A DNA stretch of 64,000 nt from JAJPKK01 sp963781195 (GCA_963781195.1 CAWAEZ010000006.1:1-64000); one strand, 5' to 3'. Counted from the stretch's first letter, positions 1 to 10,253 are shown. Translations and numbers: made by a program. Notes: generated from the sequence alone by a model not told the origin.

Positions 1-1603
1 TGCCGTATCGGAGGGAAGAAACTACCTCGAAGTGTGCTACGGCGCGGCGCTTTCCGGCAACGCCGACGCCGCTGAGGTCTCGCGTCTCATAGCCGAAGTT
101 GCGAGCGGTAAAACAGCAACGGCCTCAACGGACTATCCATGCGGCCCGCCCACTGATGAAGGCTGGTTTTCCGTGAGCATAACTCGTCTTGCGAGTCCCG
201 GTCCCATCAGGATTATTATCGAGCACGAAAATGTCACGGACAGAGCAAGAAGCGCCAGGAGAATTGAGTATTTGGCGACCCACGACGATTTGACCGGTCT
301 TCCTAATCGCAGTCTACTTGCAGATCGAATGCGGGAGGCGCGTGAGTACGCGGATGTAACTGGACGTGGTATGGCTCTCTTATTTTTTGATTTGGATAAT
401 TTCAAATATTTGAACGACGCCTTCGGTCATGCCTTTGGTGATGCTATTTTGGCGTCATTTGCTCTGGGAGATTTGCGCCCTAACACGAATCCACGACACA
501 GTTGCACGCATTGGAGGAGATGAGTTTGTGGTCTTGTTGCCCGACCTCGGAGATGCTGCACTGGAAAGCGAGAAGGTGGCTAGCGGCTTAGTGCGACATT
601 TCGAGTCGCCGCTGCAGATCCGGGATCGCGAGGTGTTTGTTGCGCCTAGCATTGGTATCAGTCTTTATCCGCGTGATGCTAGCAGTTTGGACGAGCTCCT
701 AACACACGCCGATGAGGCTATGTATCGAGCCAAAAAGAGGGTGGCGGCGCCTTCCACTTCTATTCGGCGGACATGAGCGCGAGGGCGGCGGAGCGTCTTC
801 TGGTGGAGAGCGAGCTGCGGCGTGCTCTGCGTCGCGGACAATTTGAGCTTTATTATCAACCGCAGGTGTTGATCGCCACAAACGAAATGGTAGGCATGGA
901 AGCGCTGATCGATGGTCGCACCCAGAACTCGGAATGGTGCCCCCGTACCGATTTATCCCAATTGCCGAGGAGACCGGGCTGATTGGACCGATCGGTCGCG
1001 CGGTGCTCAGATCCGCTTGCGTGCAAAACCGGGCGTGGGAGAGGGCCGGCTATAGCGTGGTGCCAGTTGCGGTTAACGTTTCGACGTTGGAAACTCAGTC
1101 ACCCCAATTTCGTGACCACCGTTAAGGAGGTCCTATTGGAGACCGGGCTTGATCCGCGGCTGCTTGAACTGGAGATTACGGAACGCATGATGATGGAAAA
1201 GTCGGCGCCGGCGGTCGAGAGACTGCGCGAACTGAAGAGTATTGGCGTCGGCTTGTCGATTGATGACTTTGGCACGGGCTATTCGAACCTTTCCTGCCTC
1301 AAGACATTTCCGTTTGACCGCTTGAAGATCGATCGTTCCTTCGTTGAGGGAATACCCCATGACCCGGACGCAAAGTCAATCATACGCGCCGTGATCGCTT
1401 TGGGCGATAATTTGGGCCTCGGTGTCATTGCGGAAGGGGTCGAGACTGCCGCTCAGGCCGCCTATTTGGCGAGTATCGGCTGCAAGGAGGCCCAGGAATT
1501 CCTTTATGGGTTGCCTCTCACAGTTTCCGAAATGGCGAGCAGGCTCAGGGGTTCCAGCGGATCGACTAAGATCACCAGCTTGGATGACTTTTTTGCGTGG
1601 TGA
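1..1603 (+). pseudogene. PAS-GGDEF-EAL cyclic-di-GMP enzyme, frameshifted and cut by the window edge
   Basis: Remnant of a protein that would make and/or break down cyclic-di-GMP. The frame is already open at base 2, so the 5' end lies outside the window. The first part reads as the end of a PAS domain (NYLEVC). A GGDEF domain follows (HDDLTGLPNR, then RIGGDEFVVLLPDL with the GGDEF signature intact), then an EAL domain (YYQPQV, GMEAL, RFIPIAEETGL, ELEITERMMM, IDDFGTGYSNLSCLK, GVIAEGVET). The coherent reading changes frame near 470, 739, 910 and 1095, so at least four indels separate the pieces. Motifs within each piece are well preserved, which suggests fairly recent decay. The IS66 fragment just downstream fits a disturbed locus. 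Confidence 0.9.
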
Positions 1604-1879
1604 GAGCCGGGCGGCCAAAGATCCGTCGATCCAAGACGGCCGCGTGAGTGAGCTCGCCGTCACGACCGTATTGGGCACCGCGCAGCCAGAGGCGCAGCCC
1701 TTTCCTTCTACGCGGCGTAACGCCCTCATATTCTCGATGTCTTTGAGAGTGGTATATTCCATGCTCGCCACCCGCTCGAGATGAACGATCACAGGCGGTC
1801 GATTGTAAGCGGTGTCGCGACCGCGCGAGCGCTGGCGGCAGCGCTGGTCGCCATAGGCGGGGATCAAGCCGCGAGGCAA

Positions 1880-2440
1880 ACTCGTTCTGCTCGGCCCAGG
1901 CCCACGGCAGCAGTTCGTCGAGTTTCTGCACAGGCCAGCCATTGACGAGCTTGGCGAGGATGTCGGCGAAATAAGCCTGAGGGTCGATGCCGTGGATCTT
2001 TGCGGTCTCGATCAGCGATGCGAGACATGCCCAGTTGACTGCGCCCTTGTCGTGACCGGCGAATAGACTATTTTTTCGATTTAATGCAATCGGGCGCATC
2101 GTGCGCTCGACACTATTGGTATCCATCTCGATACGGCCGTCGTCGAGGAAGCGCACCAGGCCGTCCCAGCGGGTCAAGCCGTAGCGGATCGCTTCGGCAA
2201 TGGTGCTCTTTTCCGAGACCGCGATCAGCCTGGCCTCGAGCCAAGCCTTGAGCTTTTCGACCAACGGTTTCGTCTCGGCCTGCCGGACGGCGCGGCGCTC
2301 CTCGGCGCTGCGGCCGCGGATCCGGCTCTCGATGGCATAGAGCGCCGCGATCCGTTCCAACGCCTCGTGGGCGATCGGAGCCGGACCGTCTTTGTCGATG
2401 TCGAAGAAGTAGCGCCTCCAGTGCAGCCAGCAATATGCAC
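1880..2440 (-). mobile_element. IS66-family transposase (TnpC) C-terminal fragment
   Basis: Minus-strand fragment of the IS66 DDE transposase. It starts around CWLHWRRYFFDID (an IS66 W-A-H-[AV]-R-R-like block) and runs through ALERIAALYAIESRIRG, LTRWDGLVRFLDDGRIE, DTNSVERTMRPIALNRKNS and KLVNGWPVQKLDELLPWAW, the usual IS66 C-terminus. The N-terminal two thirds and both accessory genes (tnpA, tnpB) are missing. The open frame continues to 1572 through sequence unrelated to IS66. Upstream of about 2440 the similarity stops abruptly, so this is a scar and not an active element. Confidence 0.85.
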
Positions 2441-2711
2441 TCCGAACCGCGGGGCTTCATTTGGAGAATATTGAGCAGGTGTAAGCAAAGAAAATGCCAC
2501 GCCGACGTGGAACCGACGGTTGCTGGGGCGCACGGGCGACTGTTACCGATTGCGCCAGCGATTCTCCCCCTCCTCCTCGATCGGGATAGCTCAACGCCAC
2601 CATTCGGCTACCATGAATTACCGGACGCTGCGTGGTCTGTTTTGCACAGCCTCGGGTCGTCATCCAGGGCATGCTCGGTCGCAGAGGGGGGCGGGGCATC
2701 GGAGAGTTGCC

Positions 2712-3176
2712 ATGGATGATGATGCGCGACGCTACCGGGCGAACGCGGCCGAATGCTTCTCGGCGGCCCAGCGATGCGAACCGTCCTATCGTGGTCTGAC
2801 CCTCGCCATCGCCGCCACTTGGACCTCGCTGGCGCTCCAGCAGGGAGACGGTATGGTGGATGAGCTTCTCGCGATCTGGAGCAGGGCCAGCCCTGCGACA
2901 TTGCCGGACAGAAGTCGCCAGCGTTTCCGATATCCTTCCGACCTCTACCGTCCATCATTTCCCGCTTCGGCACGCGGAATCATTGCCCTGTCAGAGCAGC
3001 TTTGCCGCGCTGTCCCGCGGAGTTGTACGACCCATGCCCAGCCCCATGAAGGAATGGCAATGTCCGCATTCGATGCGTTTTCGAGAGCCCTTGTCTTTTT
3101 GATGTGTGGAGTGGCCATTACCTCGATCGCCGTGACTGGCTATCAGGCCGCCCACGTCTTTGGCATGTTTTGGTGA
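2712..3176 (+). CDS. hypothetical protein with C-terminal membrane segment
   Basis: 154-residue frame starting at ATG 2712 with GGAGA 5 bases upstream. The N-terminus (MDDDARRYRANAAECFSAAQ) has the look of small orphan proteins common in Bradyrhizobium. The middle is low in recognisable structure. The last 30 residues are a hydrophobic segment (ALVFLMCGVAITSIAV) likely to span the membrane. The C-terminal 38 residues could instead be a separate small membrane peptide starting at ATG 3060, which has GAAGGA close upstream. An old frameshift fusing two genes is possible. No function can be assigned. Confidence 0.4.
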   Translation: MDDDARRYRANAAECFSAAQRCEPSYRGLTLAIAATWTSLALQQGDGMVDELLAIWSRASPATLPDRSRQRFRYPSDLYRPSFPASARGIIALSEQLCRAVPRSCTTHAQPHEGMAMSAFDAFSRALVFLMCGVAITSIAVTGYQAAHVFGMFW

Positions 3177-3220
3177 TTGATCCGTCATGGATCTTTCACG
3201 ATCTAAAGAGGAGACAGAAC

Positions 3221-3553
3221 ATGAAAATTGGAAGCCCGCTTTCGATTGCGCTCTTATCGGGGCTCTCGGTCGCTGCGTGGACATCATTCGCGTCAGCGCA
3301 ACCCGCAGGATATGCGGCTGCCCGCGCAAAGTGCCGAGCTCAGGTCCATAGTCAATATCCGACCGCCATCGACAGCGAAGGCGCGGAGCAGTCGGCAAAG
3401 GCATTCAGGCCTGCCTGTTTCGCCTCGGCTACCGACCGTGAGAGGTTCCGCACAGCCCCACGACGCTCGCGATACCAACTCTCTCGCCCTATCATCGCGG
3501 GGCTGCCTGAATTCTTCACCTCAACCCAGTCCTTCGAGGCCCCTGATCGGTAG
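3221..3553 (+). CDS. small secreted protein of unknown function
   Basis: 110 residues from ATG 3221, chosen for the AAAGAGGAGA ribosome-binding site 8 bases upstream and the signal peptide that follows (MKIGSPLSIALLSGL, cleavage expected after SFASA). The start of the mature part (QPAGYAAARAKCRAQV) resembles short periplasmic proteins of rhizobia. The second half is rich in Arg and Ser and lacks features, which may mean that a frameshift has replaced the original C-terminus. No domain recognised. Confidence 0.5.
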   Translation: MKIGSPLSIALLSGLSVAAWTSFASAQPAGYAAARAKCRAQVHSQYPTAIDSEGAEQSAKAFRPACFASATDRERFRTAPRRSRYQLSRPIIAGLPEFFTSTQSFEAPDR

Positions 3554-3632
3554 GGCGCTGCCATCAGTTTCGCCTGACCGCCTTGCGCTCGCCGAGCGAC
3601 AGCGGCCGCAGTAGGCGCTGCCCGTGACCCGT

Positions 3633-5411
3633 TCAGCTTTCGACGAAGGCCTGCAATTCCTTGATCAACTTCTCGGCGTGAAACGGCTTTGCGAAAAAGC
3701 GGCTGTTCCTTGGAAGGTCGTCTTGGGCTAATTCCGCACGTCCGGACACGACCACAATCTTAATCGGCGGCCAGCGGTGCCGCACGGCGTGCGCCAGCTT
3801 CAATCCGTCCATCGAGCCCGGCATATGAAGGTCCGTGAAAAGCAGTGTGATATCGGAGCGTCCCTCCAATATCGCGATCGCGGCATCGGCATCCTTGGCC
3901 GCGATCGCCACGAAACCTGCATCTTCAACGATGTTGATGACGTGCATGCGGACCAGGGGTTCGTCGTCAACTACCAAAACGGTAGGCCGAGATAAGAATC
4001 TGCAGCGGTCATAACACGACGGTTCTTTCAGTGAGGTCCCGCTCGGCTGAAGCGGCAGCTGAGATTCGAATGTGCACGTTAGCCCTTCCGGTCGGTAATC
4101 GATCTTGAAGGCGCCTTCGAAGTCTGCCGTTAGGGTTCCCTCGATCAGGCGAGATCCAGATCCGCGACGAGTCGGAGGCGTCACGACTGGCCCACCAGCT
4201 TCCCGCCACTCGAAGGGAATGTGCGTTTTCTTCCCTGCGGCGCGACAATCCCATATCACGTGTAACGTTCCCCCTGGCACCGACAGTGACCCGTATTTCG
4301 TGGCGTTCGTCGACAACTCGTGCAGTGACAGCGCCAGCGAGAGCGCCTGCTTTGAAATGAATTCCACTTCAGGTCCGCCCACGCGAATTCTTCCTCCCCG
4401 GTTCGATACGGCGCCAATGCACCTTCCACGACCGTTGCCATCGAGGCGCCAGACCAACTTGATGCGGTGAGAAGGCCGTCAGCCTGGCTGAGCGCAAAAA
4501 GACGGGCATCAAAATTGTTTCGTGCCTCTTCCTTGGTGGCGGTCCAAAACGCTGGTCTGCAATCGCCGCCACCATCGCCATGGTGTTCTTGATGCGATGC
4601 TCTAGCTCGCCAGCAAGAAGCTTCAGTGCGCCTCACTCGCCTTCTGCCGTTCGACGTCGGTGTTAGTACCGATCCACCGTACGGTGGTCCCGAAACTATC
4701 CTTGATCGAACTGCGCGCGCAATGTGCCATCGGTAGGCGCCGTCGGCCCGCCGCAATCGAAATTCGGTTTCATACATTGTCGAAGACGATAGCGCCTCCG
4801 CCCATCTAGTGGACGCTGCATCGATGTCATCCAGATGCACCATCTGCGCCCATTTGCTTCCGGCCAGGTCTTCGAACAGAAGGCCGGCATAGCTAAGAAC
4901 TTGATCGTTTAGCCAGTCGAGCTGTCCATCCGGCGTGGCTGACCAAACCTGATTGGGCATGGCTTGTGCGAACGTCTGAAGCGCGCCTCACTCTCCCGCT
5001 GAGCCTCGGCGGCAGCTCGGCTCTCGGTGATGTCGCGCGAGACCGCCAGAACCCTATGCGGCTCGCCGTCCGCATCCCGCACCAGCGTGACGGTCACGTC
5101 CCACCATTTCGGGGTCCGGCCATCGTGGTCGCAAATCCTTGGAAGTGACCAACATTGCCAGCACGCGCCGCCTCGATTGCTGCCCTTGCGTCGACGTTCC
5201 CCTGATCTCTCCAAAAGTTCGGCCACGGGCATCCCCGGATCGCGCCAAAGTCGGCCACTTCCATGAGCCGCTGGGCCCCTTCCGTCATGAAAAGGAGATT
5301 GCCCTCGAGGTCGAGAATCTTGATGCAGTCGCCGGACGAAGCGAGGAGCGCAAGAAGAAGCGAGTCCGCGTGAGCGCCCGCGATCGCATCCGAGGTCCGA
5401 TCGACCAACAT
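3633..5411 (-). pseudogene. PAS-PAS-HWE histidine kinase with receiver domain, frameshifted
   Basis: Broken sensor kinase read from right to left. PAS domain 1 begins near ATG 5411 (SGDCIKILDLEGNLLFMTEG) and ends with VLAVSRDITESRAAAEAQRE. PAS domain 2 follows (NQVWSATPDGQLDWLNDQVL). The HWE-type phosphoacceptor box (ELEHRIKNTMAMVAAIAD) lies near 4570-4620, then the ATPase domain (LSLALSLHELSTNATKYGS) and a receiver domain (TVLVVDDEPLVRMHVINIVE) ending at 3633. The pieces lie in at least three frames, with shifts near 5100, 4940, 4680 and 4560. Receiver and ATPase sit in one open frame of 274 codons. An alternative ATG in another frame near 4010 suggests the receiver was once a separate gene. 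The receiver is clearly related to those at 10,332 and 18,212. Confidence 0.8.
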
Positions 5412-6027
5412 GAAATGTCTTTCTGTGCTCGCACAGGCAAACGTCTTCTGAACGGCACCTATTCCGCAGACAACACAGGCATCCTTGCACAGTTCCGAGG
5501 TACGGCCGCAATCATCCGGCGTCAAGAAATCCGATATCGCGGTCTGCCGACGAGACGCCGACCGCGGGACAAAGCGGTTCGTCGACCGGCACGCCGATGT
5601 GGAGCAGCGAGCGCTGGCCTCATAGATGTGGCGCGAAGAAATCGTGGTCGGCCGCAAGAAGGCCTGAGCCGCGGACGCGGTGGGAACCGAAGATCAATTG
5701 TCAAGGATGCGGCGAACCGCGGCGGTGCGCTTAGAACGACGCTGGCCCGTACGAATCCAAACCAAGGGTCGAGTGACACGCGCCCGTCCCTCGACGCCTC
5801 TGCCACTCTGAGTCGAGCTGTCGCGGGCGGTTGCTGAGTTTCGCGACGCCTCCTGGCCTCTCCCCTCAAGCCTTCTCAAGAAAGGCCGGGGCGACCCAGG
5901 GTGAGCTTCCGTCGGAGAGCGAGCGACGCGCCCGGGCGGCCCGTGGGGGGCTTCTGATCGCTCGCCACACAAGAGGAAGGCCCGGGGCTCAGCCGGGGCC
6001 TTCCATGCGAGACTAAGATGCGGCCGC
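5412..6027. other. gene-poor stretch
   Basis: No supportable gene. The minus strand upstream of the broken kinase keeps an open frame for a while, but it shows no domain and probably reflects base composition. The right end holds the terminator of the neighbouring outer-membrane gene. Confidence 0.5.
5975..6004 (-). terminator. hairpin downstream of the Omp25-like gene
   Basis: Near-perfect inverted repeat (GGAAGGCCC with GGGCCTTCC, a C/G-rich stem and a short loop) 24 bases past the stop of the minus-strand barrel gene. The U-run is weak, so it may end transcription inefficiently or just protect the mRNA 3' end. Confidence 0.5.
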
Positions 6028-6828
6028 TCAGAACAGCTTGTAGTTAAGGCCGACGCGCGCAATATTGTCGCGCTCTTTGGCGCTGCTCGTCAGTGTGCTT
6101 TTGTTTGCTCCGTAGGGGTAGCCGATCGTCTCTGTGCGGCTGCCGAGATCGACGTAAAGGTATTCTGCCTTCACGCTCCAGGCCGGGGCAAAGCGCCATT
6201 CGATGCCAGCACCGAGCGTCCAACCAGTCGACATGCCGGTGGAGGTGAACGCCACATTCGCCGGAGGCGCGAAGGTCGGGCCGACCAGGGAAGAGCCGAC
6301 TTTCGTTTCGCCGTAGGCAAGACCGCCCGTCGCGTACCATAGCAGGGCAGGGCTCGACAGGAAACCAACACGGCCGCGAACCGTGCCGAGCGAGTCGAGA
6401 CCATTGGTGAACGTGGTGGTGACCGGCACGAACACACCGCCGGTGTGGCTGAAGGCCGTCGTGCTGGACGAGTTGGCGAGCCCGTCGAAGTCGGCTTCGA
6501 TACTCCATACCCAATTTGCAGTCTGCCAATTGTAGCCGACCTGACCACCGCCGATGAACCCGCTGTGGTTCGTTCCGACCGATGCCGGGATGAAGCCGAG
6601 CGCCAGTGCCGTACCTAGACCACCAATGCCGGTGTCCGTGCCGGTATTCGTCACATTGTCACCCGAAGAACCGGCCCAGCCGACGTTCGCGCCGATGTAG
6701 AGACCCGTCCAACTCCAAAACGGTGCGGGCGCAGGCGTCGGCGCTTTGTATACCGGCGCCAGATCGGCTGCCATCGCGGGCAGTGCCAGCATGCCGAACG
6801 CTGCCGTCGTCAAAAAAAACTTCTTCAT
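6028..6828 (-). CDS. Omp25/RopB-type outer-membrane beta-barrel protein
   Basis: 266 residues from ATG 6828 (MKKFFLTTAAFG). A second ATG three codons upstream is possible. Signal peptide ending at AMA-ADLAPVYKAP, then the family marker WSWTGLYIGANVGWAG and an eight-strand barrel pattern (GYNWQTANWVWSIEADFDG, WYATGGLAYGETKV, GWTLGAGIEWRFAPAWSVKA). It ends in LNYKLF, the terminal-Phe signal for barrel assembly. Known role of the family: abundant structural outer-membrane protein of Hyphomicrobiales. Monocistronic, with its own hairpin downstream. Confidence 0.92.
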   Translation of the reverse strand: MKKFFLTTAAFGMLALPAMAADLAPVYKAPTPAPAPFWSWTGLYIGANVGWAGSSGDNVTNTGTDTGIGGLGTALALGFIPASVGTNHSGFIGGGQVGYNWQTANWVWSIEADFDGLANSSSTTAFSHTGGVFVPVTTTFTNGLDSLGTVRGRVGFLSSPALLWYATGGLAYGETKVGSSLVGPTFAPPANVAFTSTGMSTGWTLGAGIEWRFAPAWSVKAEYLYVDLGSRTETIGYPYGANKSTLTSSAKERDNIARVGLNYKLF

Positions 6829-7303
6829 AGGAACCATCCCCAATGACGTCGCTAATCTACGCAAACCGGCAGGCAGAGTCTGTGACTTACATGCACATAG
6901 CAGTCTAATGTGCGTGTGATGATGCCCCAACTCTTATCTGATCGGACGGGATTCTGGCTGTTGCTGATGCCCTATTGGGCGGTGTGGCGGCGGTCCGCGG
7001 GATGGTACCGCGGCAGCGCAGCGGACCGCCGTGCTGAGCGGCGTAGATGATTAGCCGAGCACGGCGACCCCGTTACTGTTCCCGGCTGGCCGCCGGCTAC
7101 GGCAGGGCCACTTTAGGCTTTCGGCCGACTCAATTGGTTCCGGAGCGGCGGCCGGTTTTCAAACCGACCCGCAGGATGCGTAGGATAGCGGCGCGCTGAG
7201 GTGGTCGACCGACAGCGCCGGAAGAATGACGTAAGTCGACGTAGACCCGTTCACCGACGGGCGAACGCCGGCAAATGTGCGATGGGACGGGTTCCCGACA
7301 CCA

Positions 7304-7330
7304 GAAAAAAGGGAGCCGAGTCGGGCTCCC
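7304..7330 (-). terminator. Rho-independent terminator, minus strand
   Basis: Stem GGGAGCC (7311-7317) with GGCTCCC (7324-7330). On the minus strand it is followed directly by six T residues (7305-7310 are A on the plus strand). It implies a transcript arriving from the right. Confidence 0.6.
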
Positions 7331-7389
7331 CTGAGTTTTGCGACACAGATCGGCTCCTCGTTGCCGGCATGCCACGTTGAGGCACGCCG

Positions 7390-7614
7390 CTACCAACGCG
7401 GTCCCGGCCGCCAGGTTTCTTCCTCCTTCATCCACTCCGCCGTTAAGCACCTCTCAACCAAGGTCACCCATGCTCGGGCACAAGGCGACGCCGCCCTTGT
7501 GCTGTGTTCGGCTTCGCCCCGATATGTCAAAACTGCGGTCCCGGCCGGGCATGCGTCCGGCCGGGAACTCGCGATCATCGCGGGTGCTGCTTTGAATTTC
7601 TTGTTTGGCTTCAC
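7390..7614 (-). CDS. hypothetical small protein
   Basis: Possible 74-residue protein from GTG 7614 (MKPNKKFKAAPAMIASSRPD). Its main support is position: it ends 60 bases before a good minus-strand terminator that otherwise has no gene. No Shine-Dalgarno sequence is convincing and no domain is recognised. Could be spurious. Confidence 0.25.
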   Translation of the reverse strand: MKPNKKFKAAPAMIASSRPDACPAGTAVLTYRGEAEHSTRAASPCARAWVTLVERCLTAEWMKEEETWRPGPRW

Positions 7615-8044
7615 GGCCGTGTCGACGCCGATTTTGATCTACGTCAGATGGCTCGCGTTTCAGCTTGTCTGACCAAGCATTGCGGCCCGCCGCTCGCACA
7701 CGTGTTCTGATGTTCGGAATTCTTCAGGTGCGACTCGCCCGAGAAGACGTAGCGTGGAACCGCTCTTTCCCCAAAGAGCAGGACCCGGCCTTGGCACCCC
7801 CCAACACCCCGTCGAGGTCGGGACCATTGTTGTTCAGGTATCGTGGCGTTCCCGGTGCGCAATTGTGAAGCTAGACGGAACCCCAGCTTCCTCTTATCCC
7901 CGAACGCTGGAACACACGATGGACGGACCACGAACAGCGCTATGGGCCTCTACAGGCGCGGAACCATCTGGTGACGGCGAGCATTATGATGTTCGTGCGG
8001 ATCGGCCAATCCCCCGCCCTTTTGCCCCCCATCGATCCGCCCCG

Positions 8045-8073
8045 CCCCGGCGCCCCAATGCCGGGGCTTTTTT
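8045..8073 (+). terminator. Rho-independent terminator, plus strand
   Basis: Perfect 7-bp stem CCCCGGC (8045-8051) / GCCGGGG (8060-8066), 8-base loop, then C and six T residues. This is one of the best terminators in the window, yet no confident plus-strand gene ends before it, so a short or decayed gene probably lay between about 7750 and 8040. Confidence 0.75.
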
Positions 8074-8189
8074 GCGTGCGCCGTAGCCCGCCACCGCGGG
8101 ACGGCTTCCGCGCTGAATTTCCTCACAGAATGTGTTGACTCGACCGATTCCGAGCAAGGGCAGACAAAGACCCGCGGCTAAAAAGGAAT

Positions 8190-8445
8190 CGAGCGATCAT
8201 GAACGACCGAAATACTCGCTTTCCTTGGCCTTGAACACGCCCGCACGAAGATCGCGATCTGGCCGACGACTACAATCAGCGGCGACCACACTCGGCGTTC
8301 GGCTATCTCACCCCGGCGGCCTATGCCGCCAATCTCTCCGCAACGTGCGACGGGCTGCGCACCCGACCTCCTCCGCCGCTCGAACGTTGCTCGCCCGCGC
8401 CCAACGGCGTAAACACTGCCGAGGCTCTAATCGCCCCTGATGAAA
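8190..8445 (+). mobile_element. IS3-family transposase orfB, C-terminal fragment
   Basis: C-terminal end of an IS3-type DDE integrase: HARTKIAIW, then after a one-base shift DDYNQRRPHSAFGYLTPAAY and a tail ending NTAEALIAPDES. The [YN]-N-x-x-RPH[SR] and GYLTP motifs are diagnostic of the orfB terminus. No catalytic residues and no orfA are present. Only the last ~80 codons remain. Confidence 0.8.
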
Positions 8446-8670
8446 GTTCAGAGGCACGTCACTTCGTGGCGTACACCACCGACAACATGCGCGGCGGTAT
8501 GCGATGTTCGCACCTTGGTCACATGCCTGTCGATGAACCCTTCGGATAAGGCGAAGAAAGCAGCAAACTGGGACACCATTTTCGGCGCAGAGGCACAAAA
8601 GCCACATTTTTCGTGCATCTGCACCTCATCAGACAGATGTGCCTAATCAAGAGAGAAAGAGAGAGACTTT

Positions 8671-9084
8671 ATGAGCAAGACAATAGTTCTCGTCGCCTTC
8701 TTGGCCGCCGCAACCCTCCCTTCGATAACACACGCCCAGGGTACGGTTCGAGGCGCCGAAGAAGGGGCGCGGGAGGGCTATCGACAGGGAGGACCTGTTG
8801 GGGAAATACTCGGAGGGACAGTTGGAGCCGTTACAGGCACCATTGGCGGTATCCTGGGCGTAGAGGAGCGACCCCGGTTTCGGGAGTACGTTATACGTGA
8901 GGGCCGCCCTTCACATCAATATGGGGGGGATTTCCGTGTGGGCGCATTATTGCCCGATCGAGATATCGCATATTACGAAGTACCCGCGGAGTTTAAAGCG
9001 TCTCAATACCGCTACACTGTAGTAAATGGGCATGCCGTACTGGTCGACCCCGGCACTCGTCGCGTCGTCGAAATCCTCGATTGA
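8671..9084 (+). CDS. DUF1236 domain-containing secreted protein
   Basis: 137 residues from ATG 8671, with a purine-rich GAGAGAAAGAGAGAGA leader upstream. Signal peptide MSKTIVLVAFLAAATLPS, cleaved after THA. A glycine-rich stretch (GPVGEILGGTVGAVTGTIGG) follows. The C-terminal DUF1236 domain shows its typical PDRDIAYYEVPAEF and YRYTVVNGHAVLVDPGTRRV blocks. The family is common in Bradyrhizobium and other Hyphomicrobiales; its function is unknown, probably periplasmic. Confidence 0.9.
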   Translation: MSKTIVLVAFLAAATLPSITHAQGTVRGAEEGAREGYRQGGPVGEILGGTVGAVTGTIGGILGVEERPRFREYVIREGRPSHQYGGDFRVGALLPDRDIAYYEVPAEFKASQYRYTVVNGHAVLVDPGTRRVVEILD

Positions 9085-9291
9085 GCAGTACCGGCGTTTA
9101 CCCGCTTGGCGAATGACTGCGATGGCCGTTCATGCCCGTCGCGATCAAGCGAGCGTTGGAGTCGAAGTTGATGGCGGCCCAAAGAACGAAAACAATCGGA
9201 AGGCCACCATCGAGGAAATTCCCCGATGGTGGGAAAGGCCGTGCCGCCGACGAGTTGAAGCACGGGAGATGCGGCGCGAGGGAGGCGCGAA

Positions 9292-9424
9292 TGCGGGGGA
9301 CGGATGCACGGTTCAGGGGAACTGTTCTCCTATGTGGACCTTGAGACGCGGGAGCCTGCGAAACACCCGTTGCGGCTGGTTCGCAGAGTGGTGAACGACG
9401 TCCTGGCGGTGCTCGACGGCGATT
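9292..9424 (+). mobile_element. IS5/IS1182-like transposase N-terminal fragment
   Basis: First ~45 codons of a transposase: MRGTDARFRG, then after a one-base shift ELFSYVDLETREPAKHPLRL and VVNDVLAVLDGD. This matches the N-terminal block of IS5/IS1182-type transposases (LFSYV-LE-RVPA-HPLR). It is cut off at about 9424. A matching C-terminal block on the opposite strand lies at 11,480-11,690. Confidence 0.65.
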
Positions 9425-9458
9425 CACGAGATCAAATACGACGGCTACCGGCTGCAGC
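9419..9458 (+). pseudogene. scar resembling ATP-dependent DNA ligase motif I
   Basis: Thirteen codons reading AIHEIKYDGYRLQ, which fits the nucleotidyl-lysine motif (K-x-D-G) of LigD-type ligases. It is fused directly to the transposase fragment on its left and nothing recognisable follows. Too short to be sure; chance similarity is possible. Confidence 0.35.
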
Positions 9459-9482
9459 CCCAGGGCTGCAGCCGCTGATCAA

Positions 9483-10253
9483 TCACCGCGGCTTCTTGGC
9501 GCGCCCTTTTGTATCACCCTGAACCGCGGTGGAGGGCGGCGAGAGAAAAGCATCGAACCGCTCCTGCACGATCGCGTAGCATTCGCATGAAGCCTTCTCC
9601 AGGCCGGCGCGGTCGATGACCTGGATTGTGCCCCGCCGGTAGCTTATGAGGCCGGCCGCCTGCATGGACTGCGCCGCGAGAGTCACTGATTTTCGGTTGG
9701 CGCCCAAGATGTGCGACAGGAATTCATGAGTGTAGGGCAAAACCTCGCCTTCGGCCCGGTCATGCATCATCAGCAGCCATCGGCACATTCGCTCTTCAGT
9801 CGTATGTAGAGCATTACACGCCACCGTCTGCTGCACCTGCGACAGTAGCGTCTCCGAATAGCTGACAAAGAGATTGCGCACGTGCTCGCTGTTCCTGAAT
9901 TCGGCTTGTAGCAATTCGATCGGGCACCGGTGCATCGCGCCCTCAAGCTGCACGATGCACCGGTTGAACGAGACCCGGCTGTACATCGCGGCGAAGAGAC
10001 CGAATGCTCCCTCGCTTCCTATGTTGGCAGTCTCGATCGCGGCTCCGTTCTCGAGAACCGTCAAAAGCGAGAGCACGGCTCCTTCCGGAAAATAGGCGTG
10101 CTTCAACAGCCCTCCCGCGTCGCACACCCAAGCGCCGAGCTTGAACTCGACCGGCTCCAGGTGCCGCTGGATGCGTCTCCAAGTGGCGGGCTGGAGCGCG
10201 CCGAGCAGGCGATTGCGGTGCGCCATAGGATCTTTTTGAACCTCGGTCATCAT
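9483..10253 (-). CDS. Crp/Fnr-family transcriptional regulator
   Basis: 256 residues. N-terminal cyclic-nucleotide-binding-like beta roll (about 10-140; GAVLSLLTVLENGAAIETAN, IGSEGAFGLFA) followed by a Crp-type helix-turn-helix (about 160-225; YTHEFLSHILGANRKSVTLA, QAAGLISYRRGTIQVID). There is no Cys cluster, so it is not an Fnr oxygen sensor. The residues contacting cAMP in Crp are not evident, so the ligand is unknown. Start at ATG 10253 or ATG 10226; neither has a strong ribosome-binding site. This type is abundant in Bradyrhizobium, often near single-receiver proteins like the one upstream at 10,332. Confidence 0.9.
   Translation of the reverse strand: MMTEVQKDPMAHRNRLLGALQPATWRRIQRHLEPVEFKLGAWVCDAGGLLKHAYFPEGAVLSLLTVLENGAAIETANIGSEGAFGLFAAMYSRVSFNRCIVQLEGAMHRCPIELLQAEFRNSEHVRNLFVSYSETLLSQVQQTVACNALHTTEERMCRWLLMMHDRAEGEVLPYTHEFLSHILGANRKSVTLAAQSMQAAGLISYRRGTIQVIDRAGLEKASCECYAIVQERFDAFLSPPSTAVQGDTKGRAKKPR

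Larger units (their letters stand above)
6829..8189. other. long intergenic region with terminators and no firm gene
   Basis: About 1.36 kb with only weak coding candidates. It holds a 10-bp inverted repeat (6989-6998 with 7021-7030) enclosing a smaller CCGCGG palindrome, a minus-strand terminator at 7304-7330 and a plus-strand terminator at 8045-8073. A plus-strand frame running into that second terminator (peptide RWTDHEQRYGPLQARNHLV near 7910-7970) looks protein-like but is not recognised. Confidence 0.5.
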
